Source: Microbispora sp. H13382
GTDB lineage: Bacteria; Actinomycetota; Actinomycetes; Streptosporangiales; Streptosporangiaceae
DNA: 64,000 nucleotides
Direction: 5' to 3'
Assembly: GCF_014161445.1 (NCBI RefSeq)
Contig: NZ_JABBXA010000012.1
Span: 124,001-188,000, forward strand
Shown: positions 37,479 through 47,127 of the stretch, one piece after another
Numbering within the stretch: the first letter of the stretch is position 1
Layout of the letters: each line of letters opens with the position of its first letter
Program-made: the position numbers and the translations under genes
The notes under the pieces: generated by a model
Seen by the model: only the letters and a program-made list of their open reading frames with translations
Told to the model about the DNA's origin: nothing
Database searches by the model: none

Positions 37479-38306
37479 CTACTGGCACGCCTCCGAGGAG
37501 GACGAGGAGGACGACTCGATCGAGGTCTCCGGGATGCCCGCCGGCGGCGCGCTCTCCGGACCCGTGATCGTGGGCGGGATGCTCTCCGGCGCGCTTCCCA
37601 GAGCGCTCTCCGGAGCACTTTCCGGAGCGCTCTGCGGCAGCGAGGAGCTCTGCGACTCGCTCGCCGACGACTGCGTCTCCGACAGCTGCTGCTGTGCGTG
37701 CAGGGACATCTGCTCGATGCGCTGCTGCGCGTTCATCGCCTCCTGCATGATCTGCTGCTTGGCGCTGCTCGCCTCGTCCCTGATGGTCTGCCGGGCCTCC
37801 TCCGCCATCTGCTCCATCGACGCGGCCGGGAACGCCTCGCTCCGCAGGCTCGCGCCGGCTGAAGACTCGCTGCGCCACGACGAGCCGCTGGAACCGCTGT
37901 ACTGCCGTGCGGACCACTGCGCCGGGAACTGCTCGCGGACCGTGACCGAGACGGTCCGCGGCAGCGCCGAGGCGGACATCTGCGGCATGGAGACGGTGAG
38001 CTGCGGCGCCTGGGGCACCAGGCCGGTCGGCGGGAGCACCTCAGGGGCGAAGACCGGCGCGCTCTCCGCGATCAGCGGCGCGCTGATCAGCGGAGCCGAG
38101 ATCGTGCTGGCCTGGGATGCGGACTCCGTCGCCAGCAGCGGCTCGCTGATGGTGTACGACGTCACCCGCACAGATCCGCCGGGCTCACCCGCCTGCGGGG
38201 CGCCGGTGGCCGCGGAGGCGGTGCCGCCGAGCAGCGCGATTCCGCCGGCCGTGAAGGTCGAGGCGACAATCGCCGCGAGAGCGAGCTGTCTGGATTTCCG
38301 GTGCAT
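37479..38306 (-). CDS. Secreted Ser/Pro/Ala-rich coiled-coil protein
   Basis: A 275-residue protein with a clear Sec signal peptide (MHRKSRQLALAAIVASTFTA... cleaving near ASA-AT). The mature part has a Ser/Ala/Pro N-terminal region, a helical heptad-rich segment (about 165-210: SMEQMAEEARQTIRDEASSA, continuing QQIMQEAMNAQQRIEQMSL), Ser-Ala-Pro-Glu repeats, and a Ser-Ser-Ser tail ending EACQ. It resembles no family I recognise. It lies directly upstream of the T4SS-like operon on the same strand, behind its own hairpin, so it is a candidate surface partner or substrate of that apparatus; this is speculation. Confidence 0.7.
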   Translation of the reverse strand: MHRKSRQLALAAIVASTFTAGGIALLGGTASAATGAPQAGEPGGSVRVTSYTISEPLLATESASQASTISAPLISAPLIAESAPVFAPEVLPPTGLVPQAPQLTVSMPQMSASALPRTVSVTVREQFPAQWSARQYSGSSGSSWRSESSAGASLRSEAFPAASMEQMAEEARQTIRDEASSAKQQIMQEAMNAQQRIEQMSLHAQQQLSETQSSASESQSSSLPQSAPESAPESALGSAPESIPPTITGPESAPPAGIPETSIESSSSSSSEACQ

Positions 38307-38749
38307 GGTCCCCTCCTTGGGCCCGATCGGGGCCTCGGCAGGTCAGGCCACCTGGGCTTTTCCCGGTGCCCGAATTCGGCCGTCTCCCTTCCGCCCACGC
38401 CGGATTACGGCACCGATGGAATTTGTCACGAAAAGGGAGAATTCACGGGCGACTTCGCGCCCAAACGGCCTCATCTCGATGCTTCAACGAGCCTCCCGAA
38501 TGCGTCTAGGGCAGTTGGCCCAAGCGTTTCCGCAGGCCATGGAGGATCTGACCGGAGGGAGGGCTGCGGCAGGTGATGCCCCAGGGTGGTTTGCGGCTTC
38601 TTATACGCCAGAGCAGTCTGCGATGGTCCGGCCCTGATCGTCGCCAGGTTCCGGCACCCGGAGAACGGCGAGCCCGCCGCTCACGCCCGATGACGGGTCC
38701 CCGCCACCGTGACCGCCGCTTTGCGTGATCCCCCGTCCCCGCCGACCGG
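38307..38749. other. Intergenic region, 443 bases, no gene recognised
   Basis: Upstream of the secreted coiled-coil gene. On the minus strand GTGACA...TAATCC (16-base spacer, near 38405-38432) could be its promoter. Open frames here have the composition of shadows. Nothing else supported. Confidence 0.5.
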
Positions 38750-39679
38750 CTACGGCCGTTCGAGATCGTAGGTGACGTCCGCCACGCGGACCGTCCGGAC
38801 CAGCGGATCCTCGATGATCTTCCGCAGTTGCCCGACCGTCGCCAACGAGTCCACGTAGGCGTAGGCCAGGCCGGCGTTCGCCGCCTTGCGCAGCCGGGCC
38901 AGGCTCAAATCGAAGTCGTGCAGGTTGTCGTCGTCGTAGTCCTTCAGCATGCCCACCCAGCGGCGGAAGTTCGCGAGGTCCAGCTTGATCGCATCGTCGG
39001 GCTCGATCCAGCCTTCCGGCACCGGGGCCCGGTCCCACATCGTCAGTCCTCCCCACGTGATGGGGATCGACCTGGGACGCCGTTCGAAGACCACCTTCTC
39101 GGCGATCGACTTGTACCCGGCGGTGAAGGCGGCCAGCTCATCGGTGGTGAGCGGTTTGGCGAACTCGACCACCGCCAGCGCGTTGAGCCCTTCCGGGAGC
39201 CTGGCCAGCACCTTGCGGCCGTCCTCCTTGGGCTGATTGCCCGTGCCCACGTTGATCAGCGCCCTGCTCAGCGTGGTGCCGGCGTAGGTGCCGAGTGGCA
39301 GCCTGCCCACGTGACCGAAGAAATCCTGGGTGACGACATGCTCCACGCCGCCGTAACCGTCGGCGAAACCTCCGACGGCCCGCATCGGCCTGACGGCCAC
39401 CGTGAACGACATCGACAACGGTGCGGTGGCACCCCTCTCCCGAACTTCGATGTCGTAGCCGGGATTGTAGATCTTGAAGGCGGTGCCCAGCACGTCGGTC
39501 ATGCGCAGTTCCCGGTCGCCGCGCCGCTGCACCAGGCCAGAGCCCACGGTCGCCGCCAGGACGAGGGCGAGCAGTGCCGCCAGCACCGTGATCGCGGTGC
39601 GGACGACACCGCGCCGGACGGCCCGTCGGGTCGCCTTCTGATCGAAGTCGGGCATGGGCGGCAGCAGATCGTCAGTCAT
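38750..39679 (-). CDS. Membrane sigma-factor regulator (anti-sigma) paired with ECF sigma
   Basis: A 309-residue protein with a cytoplasmic head (1-28), one membrane helix (TAITVLAALLALVLAATVGS, about 28-47) and a large extracytoplasmic domain. Its layout and ending suggest the Sigma_reg_N/Sigma_reg_C family found beside ECF sigma factors in Firmicutes and actinobacteria: strands such as SMSFTVAVRPM, an ALAVVEFAKPLTTDEL segment and ITWGGLTMW. Its ATG at 39679 overlaps the sigma gene stop by eight bases. It probably holds the sigma factor at the membrane until an envelope signal arrives. Confidence 0.8.
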   Translation of the reverse strand: MTDDLLPPMPDFDQKATRRAVRRGVVRTAITVLAALLALVLAATVGSGLVQRRGDRELRMTDVLGTAFKIYNPGYDIEVRERGATAPLSMSFTVAVRPMRAVGGFADGYGGVEHVVTQDFFGHVGRLPLGTYAGTTLSRALINVGTGNQPKEDGRKVLARLPEGLNALAVVEFAKPLTTDELAAFTAGYKSIAEKVVFERRPRSIPITWGGLTMWDRAPVPEGWIEPDDAIKLDLANFRRWVGMLKDYDDDNLHDFDLSLARLRKAANAGLAYAYVDSLATVGQLRKIIEDPLVRTVRVADVTYDLERP

Positions 39680-40159
39680 GAGGAACTCCGTAGAGATCGG
39701 CGAAGGCGGTCCTGGCCCGCCACACGGCCGTTTTGATCGTGGTGTGCTTCTTGCCGGTCATCGCGGCCACCTCGACCAGGGAGAAGCCCTCGAAGTAGAC
39801 CAAGGTGAGCAGCCTGCGATGCTCCTCGGACAGCCGTTCCAGGACATCGCGCACGGCCAGCGACTCGGCGTGCAGCGCGGGCACGCCGAGCTCGTCGGGA
39901 TGGGGCAGGCCCAGTTCGAGGCGGTGGCGCCGGAGATGGTCGACCAGGACGTTGCGGGCGATGGTGAGCAGCCATGCCGCCGGGTTCTCACCGCGCCAGC
40001 CGAGCAGCGCCCTCGTCGCCTTGACGAACGTCTCCTGGGCCAGGTCCTCGGCGAGATGGGGGTCGCGGGTGCGGCGTAGAAGGAACCCGCACACGAGCGC
40101 CCAGTGCTCGCGGTACAGCTCCTCGATGATGATGCCCCCCGCGTTCTTGTGTCTGTCAC
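39672..40159 (-). CDS. ECF sigma-70 factor, apparent frameshift in a G6 tract near the start
   Basis: Region 2 (GFLLRRTRDPHLAEDLAQETFVK... AWLLTIARNVLVDHLRR) and region 4 (LSEEHRRLLTLVYFEGFSLVEVAAMTG) are clear. The uninterrupted frame has its first start at a GTG at 40094 (VCGFLLRR, 140 residues), which cuts off the opening helix. The missing residues IIIEELYREHWALV are present in frame just upstream but have no start codon. One base out of frame, a GTG at 40159 begins MTDTRTRG and reaches them if the run of six G (40135-40140) had seven. So the gene either carries a frameshift, varies in the tract, or has a sequencing error. The downstream regulator overlaps it. Confidence 0.72.
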
Positions 40160-40297
40160 AACAGACCAGACGCGATCGGGGCGGGAATGGTCACACCGCT
40201 CTCTCTAGCGGGGTGAAGGGTGACGGCTCAGCCGCCTATGCCGCTGGTCTCGGGGTCCTTCCGCACCCAGGGGCCACCGGACCGGTCGCCCGGGTCC

Positions 40298-40681
40298 TCA
40301 GAGGGGCTGGAGCCGGGCGTGCAGGAGGCAGAACTCGTTGCCTTCCGGGTCGGCCAGGACGTGCCAGTTCTCGGTGCCGGTCTGGCCGACGTCGGCGGGC
40401 CTGGCGCCGAGAGCGAGCAGCCGCTCCAGCTCGGCGTCCTGGTCGCGGTCGGTGGCGTTGACGTCGATGTGCAGCCGGAGCTTCCCGGTCCGCGGGGCGC
40501 TGCTGGGGCTGAGGATGAGGGTGGGCTGCGGGCCGCCGAAGCCGGTGCCGGGCGGCCCGATCTCGATGCTCCCGTCGTCTTCCCTGCCGAGTTCGACGTA
40601 GCCGAGGACCTTGCTCCAGAACTCGGCGAGCCGTTCGGGATCGGCGGCGTCGATGACGAGCTCACTGATGCGGCATGCCAT
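40298..40681 (-). CDS. VOC-family (glyoxalase-like) protein
   Basis: A 127-residue protein with two beta-alpha-beta-beta-beta modules: RISELVIDAADPERLAEFW at the start and KLRLHIDVNATD in the middle, ending DPEGNEFCLLHA. Candidate metal ligands are the Glu of the first strand, His of LRLHIDV and Glu of GNEFCL. Proteins of this size include glyoxalases, dioxygenases and antibiotic-binding proteins; the substrate cannot be told. The start ATG at 40681 is right at the conserved N-terminus. Single gene, 45 bases downstream of ychF. Confidence 0.85.
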   Translation of the reverse strand: MACRISELVIDAADPERLAEFWSKVLGYVELGREDDGSIEIGPPGTGFGGPQPTLILSPSSAPRTGKLRLHIDVNATDRDQDAELERLLALGARPADVGQTGTENWHVLADPEGNEFCLLHARLQPL

Positions 40682-40726
40682 GCCCGACAGTGTACGTAGA
40701 CGACCCGGGAGTCGATCTACACCGGT

Positions 40727-41815
<1,089 letters not shown>

Positions 41816-41903
41816 GTACCCCGAGTTTAGGGGGCTCGGTGGGTGCGCCGGACATCGACGGCCTCGGCCCGCTGCCAGGCGCGCCTCCCTGTTTGGCACG
41901 CCA

Positions 41904-43226
41904 ATGCCTGAAATCATCCAGACCGTGGATGTCGTGGCACTCGTACTGGGACTCGCCGTGGGGCTGGTGATCGGCCTCGCGCTGGCCGCCGCACGGACCG
42001 CGGGCCGTGCCGCCCAGGAGGCCGCCAGGGTGGCCGAGGCCGAGGCGAGGACGCGGGCGGCCGAGGACAAGGTGGCCTACATGGAGAACCAGCTCACCGA
42101 GCGGTTCCAGGCCATCTCCGCGCATGCCCTCGACGTGGCCAACCTGCGCTTCCTCGAACTCGCGGAAAACCGGCTGAACACCACGAGGGCCGAGGCCGCA
42201 GGCGATCTCGACCAGCGCAGGCAGGCGGTCGAGAACCTGGTCGCGCCGCTGCGGGAGACCCTCGCCAAGGTGGAGAGCCAGCTCAGGGAGAGCGAGTCGG
42301 GCGCCCGCGCCGCCCGCGCCGAGCTGAGCAAGCAGATGGAGTTCGTACGGCAGAGTTCCGAGCGGCTCAAGGCGCAGACGGACGCGCTGGTGCGGGCGCT
42401 GCAGCGGCCGGAGGCGCGGGGGCGCTGGGGAGAGCTGCAGCTGCGCCGGGTGGCGGAGATCGCCGGGATGGCCCGCTTCTGCGACTTCGACGAGCAGGTG
42501 AGCGCCGTCACCCGCGACGGCGTCGTCCGGCCCGACATGGTCGTACGGCTCAGCGGCGGCAAGAACGTCATCGTGGACGCGAAGGTGTCGCTCGCCGCCT
42601 ACCTGGACGCGGCCGAGGCCGCCGATTCCGACTTCGCCTCGGCGCGGCTGGACGCCCACGCGCGGCACCTGCGCGAGCACGTGGACCGGTTAGCCGCCAA
42701 GTCCTACTGGCAGGCGTTCAGCCCGTCGCCCGAGTTCGTGGTCCTGTTCATCCCCGGCGAGGCGTTCCTCGCGCCCGCCCTGGAGCGCGATCCGGGGCTG
42801 CTGGAGTACGCCATGCGCAAGCGCGTCCACATCGCCACTCCGACGACGCTCGTCACGATGCTCCGCACCGCGCAGTACGCCTGGCAGCAGACCGCGGTCA
42901 GCGAGAACGCCAAGGCCGTCTTCGATCTCGGCAAGGAACTGTACGACCGGCTCGGCGGCCTCGGGCGGCACGTGGACAGCCTGGGCAAGGCGCTCACCCG
43001 AGCGGTCACCGCGTACAACCAGACGGTCGGCTCGCTGGAGAGCCGGGTCCTGGTCAGCGCGCGGAGGATGAACGACCTCGGCCTGGTGGACTACTCGCTC
43101 GACGCCCCGGCGGCGGTGGAGGAGGTCCCCCGGCCGGTCGCCATCCCGGAACTCGAAGGTGAAGAGCGGGTAAGCCCCCCACCCCCGCATCCTCAGAACG
43201 GTAAATTGACGCGAGACTTGTCGTAA
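41904..43226 (+). CDS. rmuC: DNA recombination protein RmuC
   Basis: A 440-residue protein with one N-terminal membrane helix (VVALVLGLAVGLVIGLALAA), a long coiled coil (about 35-170) and the RmuC nuclease-like domain (RGRWGELQLRRVAEIAGM, DMVVRLSGGKNVIVDAKVSL, EFVVLFIPGEAFL). In E. coli it limits inversions between short inverted repeats; the fold belongs to the restriction-endonuclease superfamily, with the catalytic Asp/Lys in VDAKV. Starts at ATG 41904. Ten bases separate it from the DUF6542 gene. Confidence 0.92.
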   Translation: MPEIIQTVDVVALVLGLAVGLVIGLALAAARTAGRAAQEAARVAEAEARTRAAEDKVAYMENQLTERFQAISAHALDVANLRFLELAENRLNTTRAEAAGDLDQRRQAVENLVAPLRETLAKVESQLRESESGARAARAELSKQMEFVRQSSERLKAQTDALVRALQRPEARGRWGELQLRRVAEIAGMARFCDFDEQVSAVTRDGVVRPDMVVRLSGGKNVIVDAKVSLAAYLDAAEAADSDFASARLDAHARHLREHVDRLAAKSYWQAFSPSPEFVVLFIPGEAFLAPALERDPGLLEYAMRKRVHIATPTTLVTMLRTAQYAWQQTAVSENAKAVFDLGKELYDRLGGLGRHVDSLGKALTRAVTAYNQTVGSLESRVLVSARRMNDLGLVDYSLDAPAAVEEVPRPVAIPELEGEERVSPPPPHPQNGKLTRDLS

Positions 43227-43236
43227 GGGGGGCCCG

Positions 43237-43725
43237 ATGACAGGCACCGGTCGAGCGGGGCTGCGGCTGACCGCTCGGGGGGCGATCGTCATGCTCTTCG
43301 TGATCACGCTGGTGGGCATGCCGTTCCTGCCCGGGCCCGTGTTCGTGGCCGGCTGCCTCGCGGCAGCCCTGCTGGTGCGGCCCCGGGACCTGCTGCCGCT
43401 GGTGGTGACGCCTCCGCTGGTCTTCTTCGCCGCGGCCCTGCTGGTGGAGCTCGTACGGGCGCTCGGGTCCGGTTCGATGCTCAAGACGTTCGGGCTCGGC
43501 ATGTTCACCGTGCTGTCGTCCGGCGCGCCGTGGCTGTTCCTCGGGTCCGCGCTGGCCCTGGGGGTCGCGTGGTTCCGCGGCCTGCCCGCCAACTTCATGG
43601 AGCTGCGCGGTGCGCCGGCGCCCAGCGCGGCGCCGGCCTCCCGCTCCCGCCGTGGCCGCGCGTTCGACCCCGAGCCCGAGGGCTACTTCGAGCCCCGCGT
43701 GTACGGCAGGTCCGCCGACGAGTGA
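43237..43725 (+). CDS. DUF6542-like membrane protein
   Basis: A 162-residue protein with about four hydrophobic helices (GAIVMLFVITLVGMPFLPG, VFVAGCLAAALLV, VVTPPLVFFAAALLVELV, GAPWLFLGSALALGVAWF) and a basic/acidic cytoplasmic tail (SRSRRGRAFDPEPEGYFEPRVYG kept here as shorter elements: RSRRGRAF and EPEGYFEPRVY). The pattern fits the DUF6542 family often found near ispH in actinobacteria. Function unknown. It probably shares a transcript with rmuC and converges on ispH after 10 bases. Confidence 0.8.
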   Translation: MTGTGRAGLRLTARGAIVMLFVITLVGMPFLPGPVFVAGCLAAALLVRPRDLLPLVVTPPLVFFAAALLVELVRALGSGSMLKTFGLGMFTVLSSGAPWLFLGSALALGVAWFRGLPANFMELRGAPAPSAAPASRSRRGRAFDPEPEGYFEPRVYGRSADE

Positions 43726-43735
43726 CCCCGGCGGT

Positions 43736-44701
43736 TCAGACCGCGCGGAGGTCCTTGCGGAGCTCGTGCGGCAGGGCGAAACGCATGCTCTCCTGCACCG
43801 ACTCGACCTCCTCGACGTCGGTGAAACCGTGGCCGGCCAGCTTGGCGAGCACGCCCTCCACCAGTTCCTCCGGCACGGAGGCGCCGCTCGTCAGGCCGAC
43901 CGTGCGCACACCCTCCAGCCACTCGTCCCGTACGAACGAGGCGTCGTCGACGAGGTAGGCAGCGGCGGCGCCGTAGTCCTTGGCGACCTCGACCAGCCGC
44001 TTGGAGTTGGAGGAGTTGGCCGAGCCGACGACGATGACCAGGTCGGATTCGGCGGCGATCCGCTTGACGGCCGTCTGCCTGTTGGAGGTGGCGTAGCAGA
44101 TGTCGTCGCTCGGCGGGTCGATGAGGTTCGGGAACCGCGTCCGCAGCCGTGCGACCGTCTCGGTGGTCTCGTCCACCGACAGGGTCGTCTGGGAGAGCCA
44201 GACCACCTTCTCCGGGTCGCGTACGGACACTCCGTCGACGCCGTCGAGACCGTCCACGAGCTGGATGTGCTCCGGCGCCTCGCCCGCGGTGCCCTCGACC
44301 TCCTCGTGCCCCTCGTGTCCGATGAGCAGGATGTCGTAGTCCTTGGCCGCGAACCTCTTGGCCTCGTTGTGCACCTTGGTCACCAGCGGGCACGTCGCGT
44401 CGACGGTGCGCAGACGGCGGCTCGCGGCCTCCTCGTGCACGGCCGGCGCAACGCCGTGGGCGGAGAAGACCACGATGGCGCCCTCGGGGACCTCCTCGGT
44501 CTCCTCCACGAAGACGGCGCCGCGCTCCTCCAGCGTCTTCACGACGTGGGTGTTGTGCACGATCTGCTTGCGTACGTAGATGGGCGCGCCATACTGCTCC
44601 AGCGCACGTTCCACCGCCTGCACCGCGCGGTCGACCCCCGCGCAGTAGCCGCGGGGCTTGGCGACCAGGACACGGCGGGTCGCTGAGGTCTGCACGTCCA
44701 T
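43736..44701 (-). CDS. ispH: 4-hydroxy-3-methylbut-2-enyl diphosphate reductase IspH
   Basis: A 321-residue [4Fe-4S] enzyme that makes IPP and DMAPP in the last step of the MEP pathway. Cluster ligands are Cys20 ([10 protein letters not shown]), Cys104 (DATCPLV) and Cys202 ([10 protein letters not shown]). Other active-site motifs are the His of IVHN, SAHGV, and the Glu of EEVEGT. The ATG at 44701 opens [18 protein letters not shown]. It lies divergent from the lipid-droplet-associated-like gene, the same order as Rv1110/Rv1109c in M. tuberculosis. Confidence 0.95.
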   Translation of the reverse strand: MDVQTSATRRVLVAKPRGYCAGVDRAVQAVERALEQYGAPIYVRKQIVHNTHVVKTLEERGAVFVEETEEVPEGAIVVFSAHGVAPAVHEEAASRRLRTVDATCPLVTKVHNEAKRFAAKDYDILLIGHEGHEEVEGTAGEAPEHIQLVDGLDGVDGVSVRDPEKVVWLSQTTLSVDETTETVARLRTRFPNLIDPPSDDICYATSNRQTAVKRIAAESDLVIVVGSANSSNSKRLVEVAKDYGAAAAYLVDDASFVRDEWLEGVRTVGLTSGASVPEELVEGVLAKLAGHGFTDVEEVESVQESMRFALPHELRKDLRAV

Positions 44702-44790
44702 GTTCCTATGCTATGTGGAACGCGAGCCGCTTCTTGACCCTGGTCTTGCAAGACTGGGCGTACCAGATACACATCTCCCCGGGAGCCGAA

Positions 44791-45783
44791 ATGTCCGTCC
44801 TTAGAGCAATAACGACAGTGCTACAGACCGCTCTGAACGGGGTCGGGCAGGCACTGGTGGCCGGCGACAAGATCAAGACCACGATCAAGCATCGCTTCGC
44901 CGGTGGTGAGGCGCAGGACGGCGAGCGTCCCGAGACCGCCGACGCGACCGGGACCGAGCAGGCCGCCGCCCAGTCCACCGCACAGTCCACCGCACAGTCC
45001 ACCGCACAGGCCACCGAGGAACGGACCGAGCCCCGCAAGCCCGTCATCTACGCCCCTCGCCCGAGCAAGACCGAGCAGGCCGAGCGGGCCGAGCAGGCCG
45101 ACGCGGTGACCACCGAGACGCCCGCGGCGGCCGAGACACCGGCCGAGACACCCGCGGAGACACCCGCGGAGACACCGGCGGCGGAGCCTGCCCCGGCCGA
45201 GACGGCGTCCGCCGAGGCCGAGACCCCCGTCGCCGCCGAGGTCGCGGACCAGGCCCCCGCCCCCAGGAAGCCGCGCACCCGCAAGGCCGCCGCCAAGCCC
45301 GCGGAAACGGCCGAAGCCACGGAAAGCGCCGGAACCGCCGAGGCCACCGGAACCGCTGAGGCCACGGGAACCGCCGAGGCCGCCCCCGCCGAGGCGCCCA
45401 AGAAGCCGCGCACCCGGCGCAAGGCCGCCGCCGAGACGCCCGAAGCCGCACCCCAGACTTCCGAAGCGACCCCCGAGGCCGCGGCCGCCGCCGCGCCGAA
45501 GGCCACCAGGACCCGCCGCAAGGCCGCCGCCCCCGAGGCGCCGGAGAGCCCCGCCGAGGCGACGGCAGAACAGCCCGCCGGGGCCGCCGCCGAGCCCGCC
45601 GAGCCCACCGAGCCGATGCCGGGCTACGCGAACCTCTCCGTGGCGTCGCTGCGGGCGCGGATGCGCGGCAAGTCGGCCGAGCAGGTGCACGCGCTGCTGG
45701 ACTACGAGCAGGCACACCTGAACCGCCCCGAGGTGGTCCGGATGTTCCAGAACCGGCTGTCCAAGCTCCAGTCCGAGTCCTGA
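44791..45783 (+). CDS. Lipid-droplet-associated-like protein with basic Lys/Arg-Ala repeats
   Basis: A 330-residue protein starting at ATG 44791 (MSVLRAITTVLQTAL), with GGGAG six bases upstream. An N-terminal amphipathic/hydrophobic helix (1-25) leads to a very Ala/Glu/Thr/Pro-rich middle that contains three basic blocks: RKPRTRKAAAK, KKPRTRRKAAAE and TRTRRKAAA. The last 50 residues (GYANLSVASLRARMRGKSAE, HLNRPEVVRMFQNRLSKL) are the conserved helical hairpin. Position between ispH and xseA matches Rv1109c, annotated as lipid-droplet-associated. The basic blocks resemble AT-hook or histone H1-like tails, so nucleic-acid binding is another possibility. Confidence 0.75.
   Translation: MSVLRAITTVLQTALNGVGQALVAGDKIKTTIKHRFAGGEAQDGERPETADATGTEQAAAQSTAQSTAQSTAQATEERTEPRKPVIYAPRPSKTEQAERAEQADAVTTETPAAAETPAETPAETPAETPAAEPAPAETASAEAETPVAAEVADQAPAPRKPRTRKAAAKPAETAEATESAGTAEATGTAEATGTAEAAPAEAPKKPRTRRKAAAETPEAAPQTSEATPEAAAAAAPKATRTRRKAAAPEAPESPAEATAEQPAGAAAEPAEPTEPMPGYANLSVASLRARMRGKSAEQVHALLDYEQAHLNRPEVVRMFQNRLSKLQSES
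44971..45006 (+). repeat. 12-bp in-frame tandem repeat
   Basis: CAGTCCACCGCA occurs three times in a row, encoding Gln-Ser-Thr-Ala repeats in the linker of the lipid-droplet-associated-like protein. Confidence 0.85.
45130..45177 (+). repeat. 12-bp in-frame tandem repeat
   Basis: Four units of G-C-(C/G)-GAGACACC-(C/G) encode Ala-Glu-Thr-Pro repeats in the same protein. Slippage would change linker length by four residues. Confidence 0.8.
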
Positions 45784-45898
45784 TCCCCGGGCCGCGCCCG
45801 CCCGGCCGCCGGTGGATTGTCGGCGGGTACGGCTAGCCTGCAGGTGCGAGCGGCGAGCGTACGGCGGGTGACGCGGCCGGGTCAGGCGAGGAGGGCAC

Positions 45899-47104
45899 TT
45901 GAGCGCGAAGACGTCCCCGGAGGCGCCCCTGCCGATCAGGTCGGTGCTGCAGATGGTCGCCCAGTGGATCGGCAAGCTGGGCACCGTCTGGGTCGAGGGG
46001 CAGATCACCGAGCTGACGGCCCGGGGCGGCACCGTCTTCCTGACGCTGCGCGACCCCGTGGCCAACGTCTCGGCGCGCATCACCTGCGCGCGGGCCGTCT
46101 ACGAGGCGAGTGTGCCGCGTCCCGTGGACGGCGCACGCGTCGTGATGCACGTCAAGCCGGACTTCTGGGTCAACAGGGGCTCGTTCGCGTTCACGGCCCT
46201 GGAGATCCGCCCGGTCGGCATCGGCGAACTGCTGGCCCGGCTCGAACGGCTCCGTCAGGTGCTGGCGGGCGAGGGCCTGTTCAACGTCGACAGGAAAAGA
46301 CGGCTGCCGTTCCTGCCGGGCACCGTCGGCCTCGTCTGCGGGCGGGACTCGGCGGCCGAGCGCGACGTGCTGGAGAACTCCCGCCGCCGCTGGCCCGCCG
46401 TCCGATTCAAGGTGGAGCAGGTCGCCGTCCAGGGGCCGTACGCCGTGGGCGAGGTGACCGAGGCGCTGCGGAAGCTCGACGCCGACCGCGAGGTCGACGT
46501 GATCATCATCGCCAGGGGCGGCGGCTCGCTGGAAGACCTGCTGCCGTTCTCCGACGAGTCGCTGGTGCGGGCCGTCGCGGCCTGCCGCACACCCGTGGTG
46601 AGCGCCATCGGCCACGAGCAGGACAGCCCGCTGCTCGATCTCGTGGCCGACGTGCGCGCGTCGACCCCGACGGACGCGGCCAAGAAGGTGGTTCCCGACG
46701 TGGGCGAGCAGCTCACGCTGATCCACCAGCTCAGGGACCGGGGCAGACGGGTGCTGCGCGGCTGGGTCGACCGTGAGATGTCGTGGCTCGAGTCCGTCCG
46801 CTCCCGGCCGTCGCTCGCCGATCCCGTCCGGGAGCTCGACCGGCGGGCCGAGCAGGTCGACGCGTTGCGCGAGCGGTCCAGGCGCTGCCTGTCGGCGTCC
46901 CTGGACCGCTCGGCCGACTCGCTGGAACATCTCAGGGCCAGGCTCGTGGCCCTCTCCCCCGCGGCGACCCTGGAGCGGGGTTACGCCATCGCGCAGCGTC
47001 CTTCCGGAGAGGTCGTCCGCCTGGCCGGGGACGTCAAGCCGGGTGACGAGCTCACGATCCGCTTCTCCGACGACCGTGTGACGGTGACCGCCCAGGACTC
47101 GTGA
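45899..47104 (+). CDS. xseA: Exodeoxyribonuclease VII large subunit
   Basis: A 401-residue subunit with an N-terminal OB fold (about 15-110, [15 protein letters not shown]), the catalytic domain ([71 protein letters not shown]), a coiled-coil arm and a C-terminal strand motif. It degrades single-stranded DNA in both directions with XseB. The start is a TTG at 45899 with AGGAGG four bases upstream. Unusually, xseB does not follow directly; asnB lies between them on the other strand. Confidence 0.93.
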   Translation: MSAKTSPEAPLPIRSVLQMVAQWIGKLGTVWVEGQITELTARGGTVFLTLRDPVANVSARITCARAVYEASVPRPVDGARVVMHVKPDFWVNRGSFAFTALEIRPVGIGELLARLERLRQVLAGEGLFNVDRKRRLPFLPGTVGLVCGRDSAAERDVLENSRRRWPAVRFKVEQVAVQGPYAVGEVTEALRKLDADREVDVIIIARGGGSLEDLLPFSDESLVRAVAACRTPVVSAIGHEQDSPLLDLVADVRASTPTDAAKKVVPDVGEQLTLIHQLRDRGRRVLRGWVDREMSWLESVRSRPSLADPVRELDRRAEQVDALRERSRRCLSASLDRSADSLEHLRARLVALSPAATLERGYAIAQRPSGEVVRLAGDVKPGDELTIRFSDDRVTVTAQDS

Positions 47105-47127
47105 CCCGGCTTACGCGCCGCAGCGGG

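Noticed and set aside
25146-38306. Interpretation of the T4SS-like region as an integrative conjugative element
   Set aside because: No integrase, relaxase, coupling ATPase, tRNA target or flanking direct repeat was found in the window; the borders are ordinary housekeeping genes. Elements beyond the window cannot be excluded.
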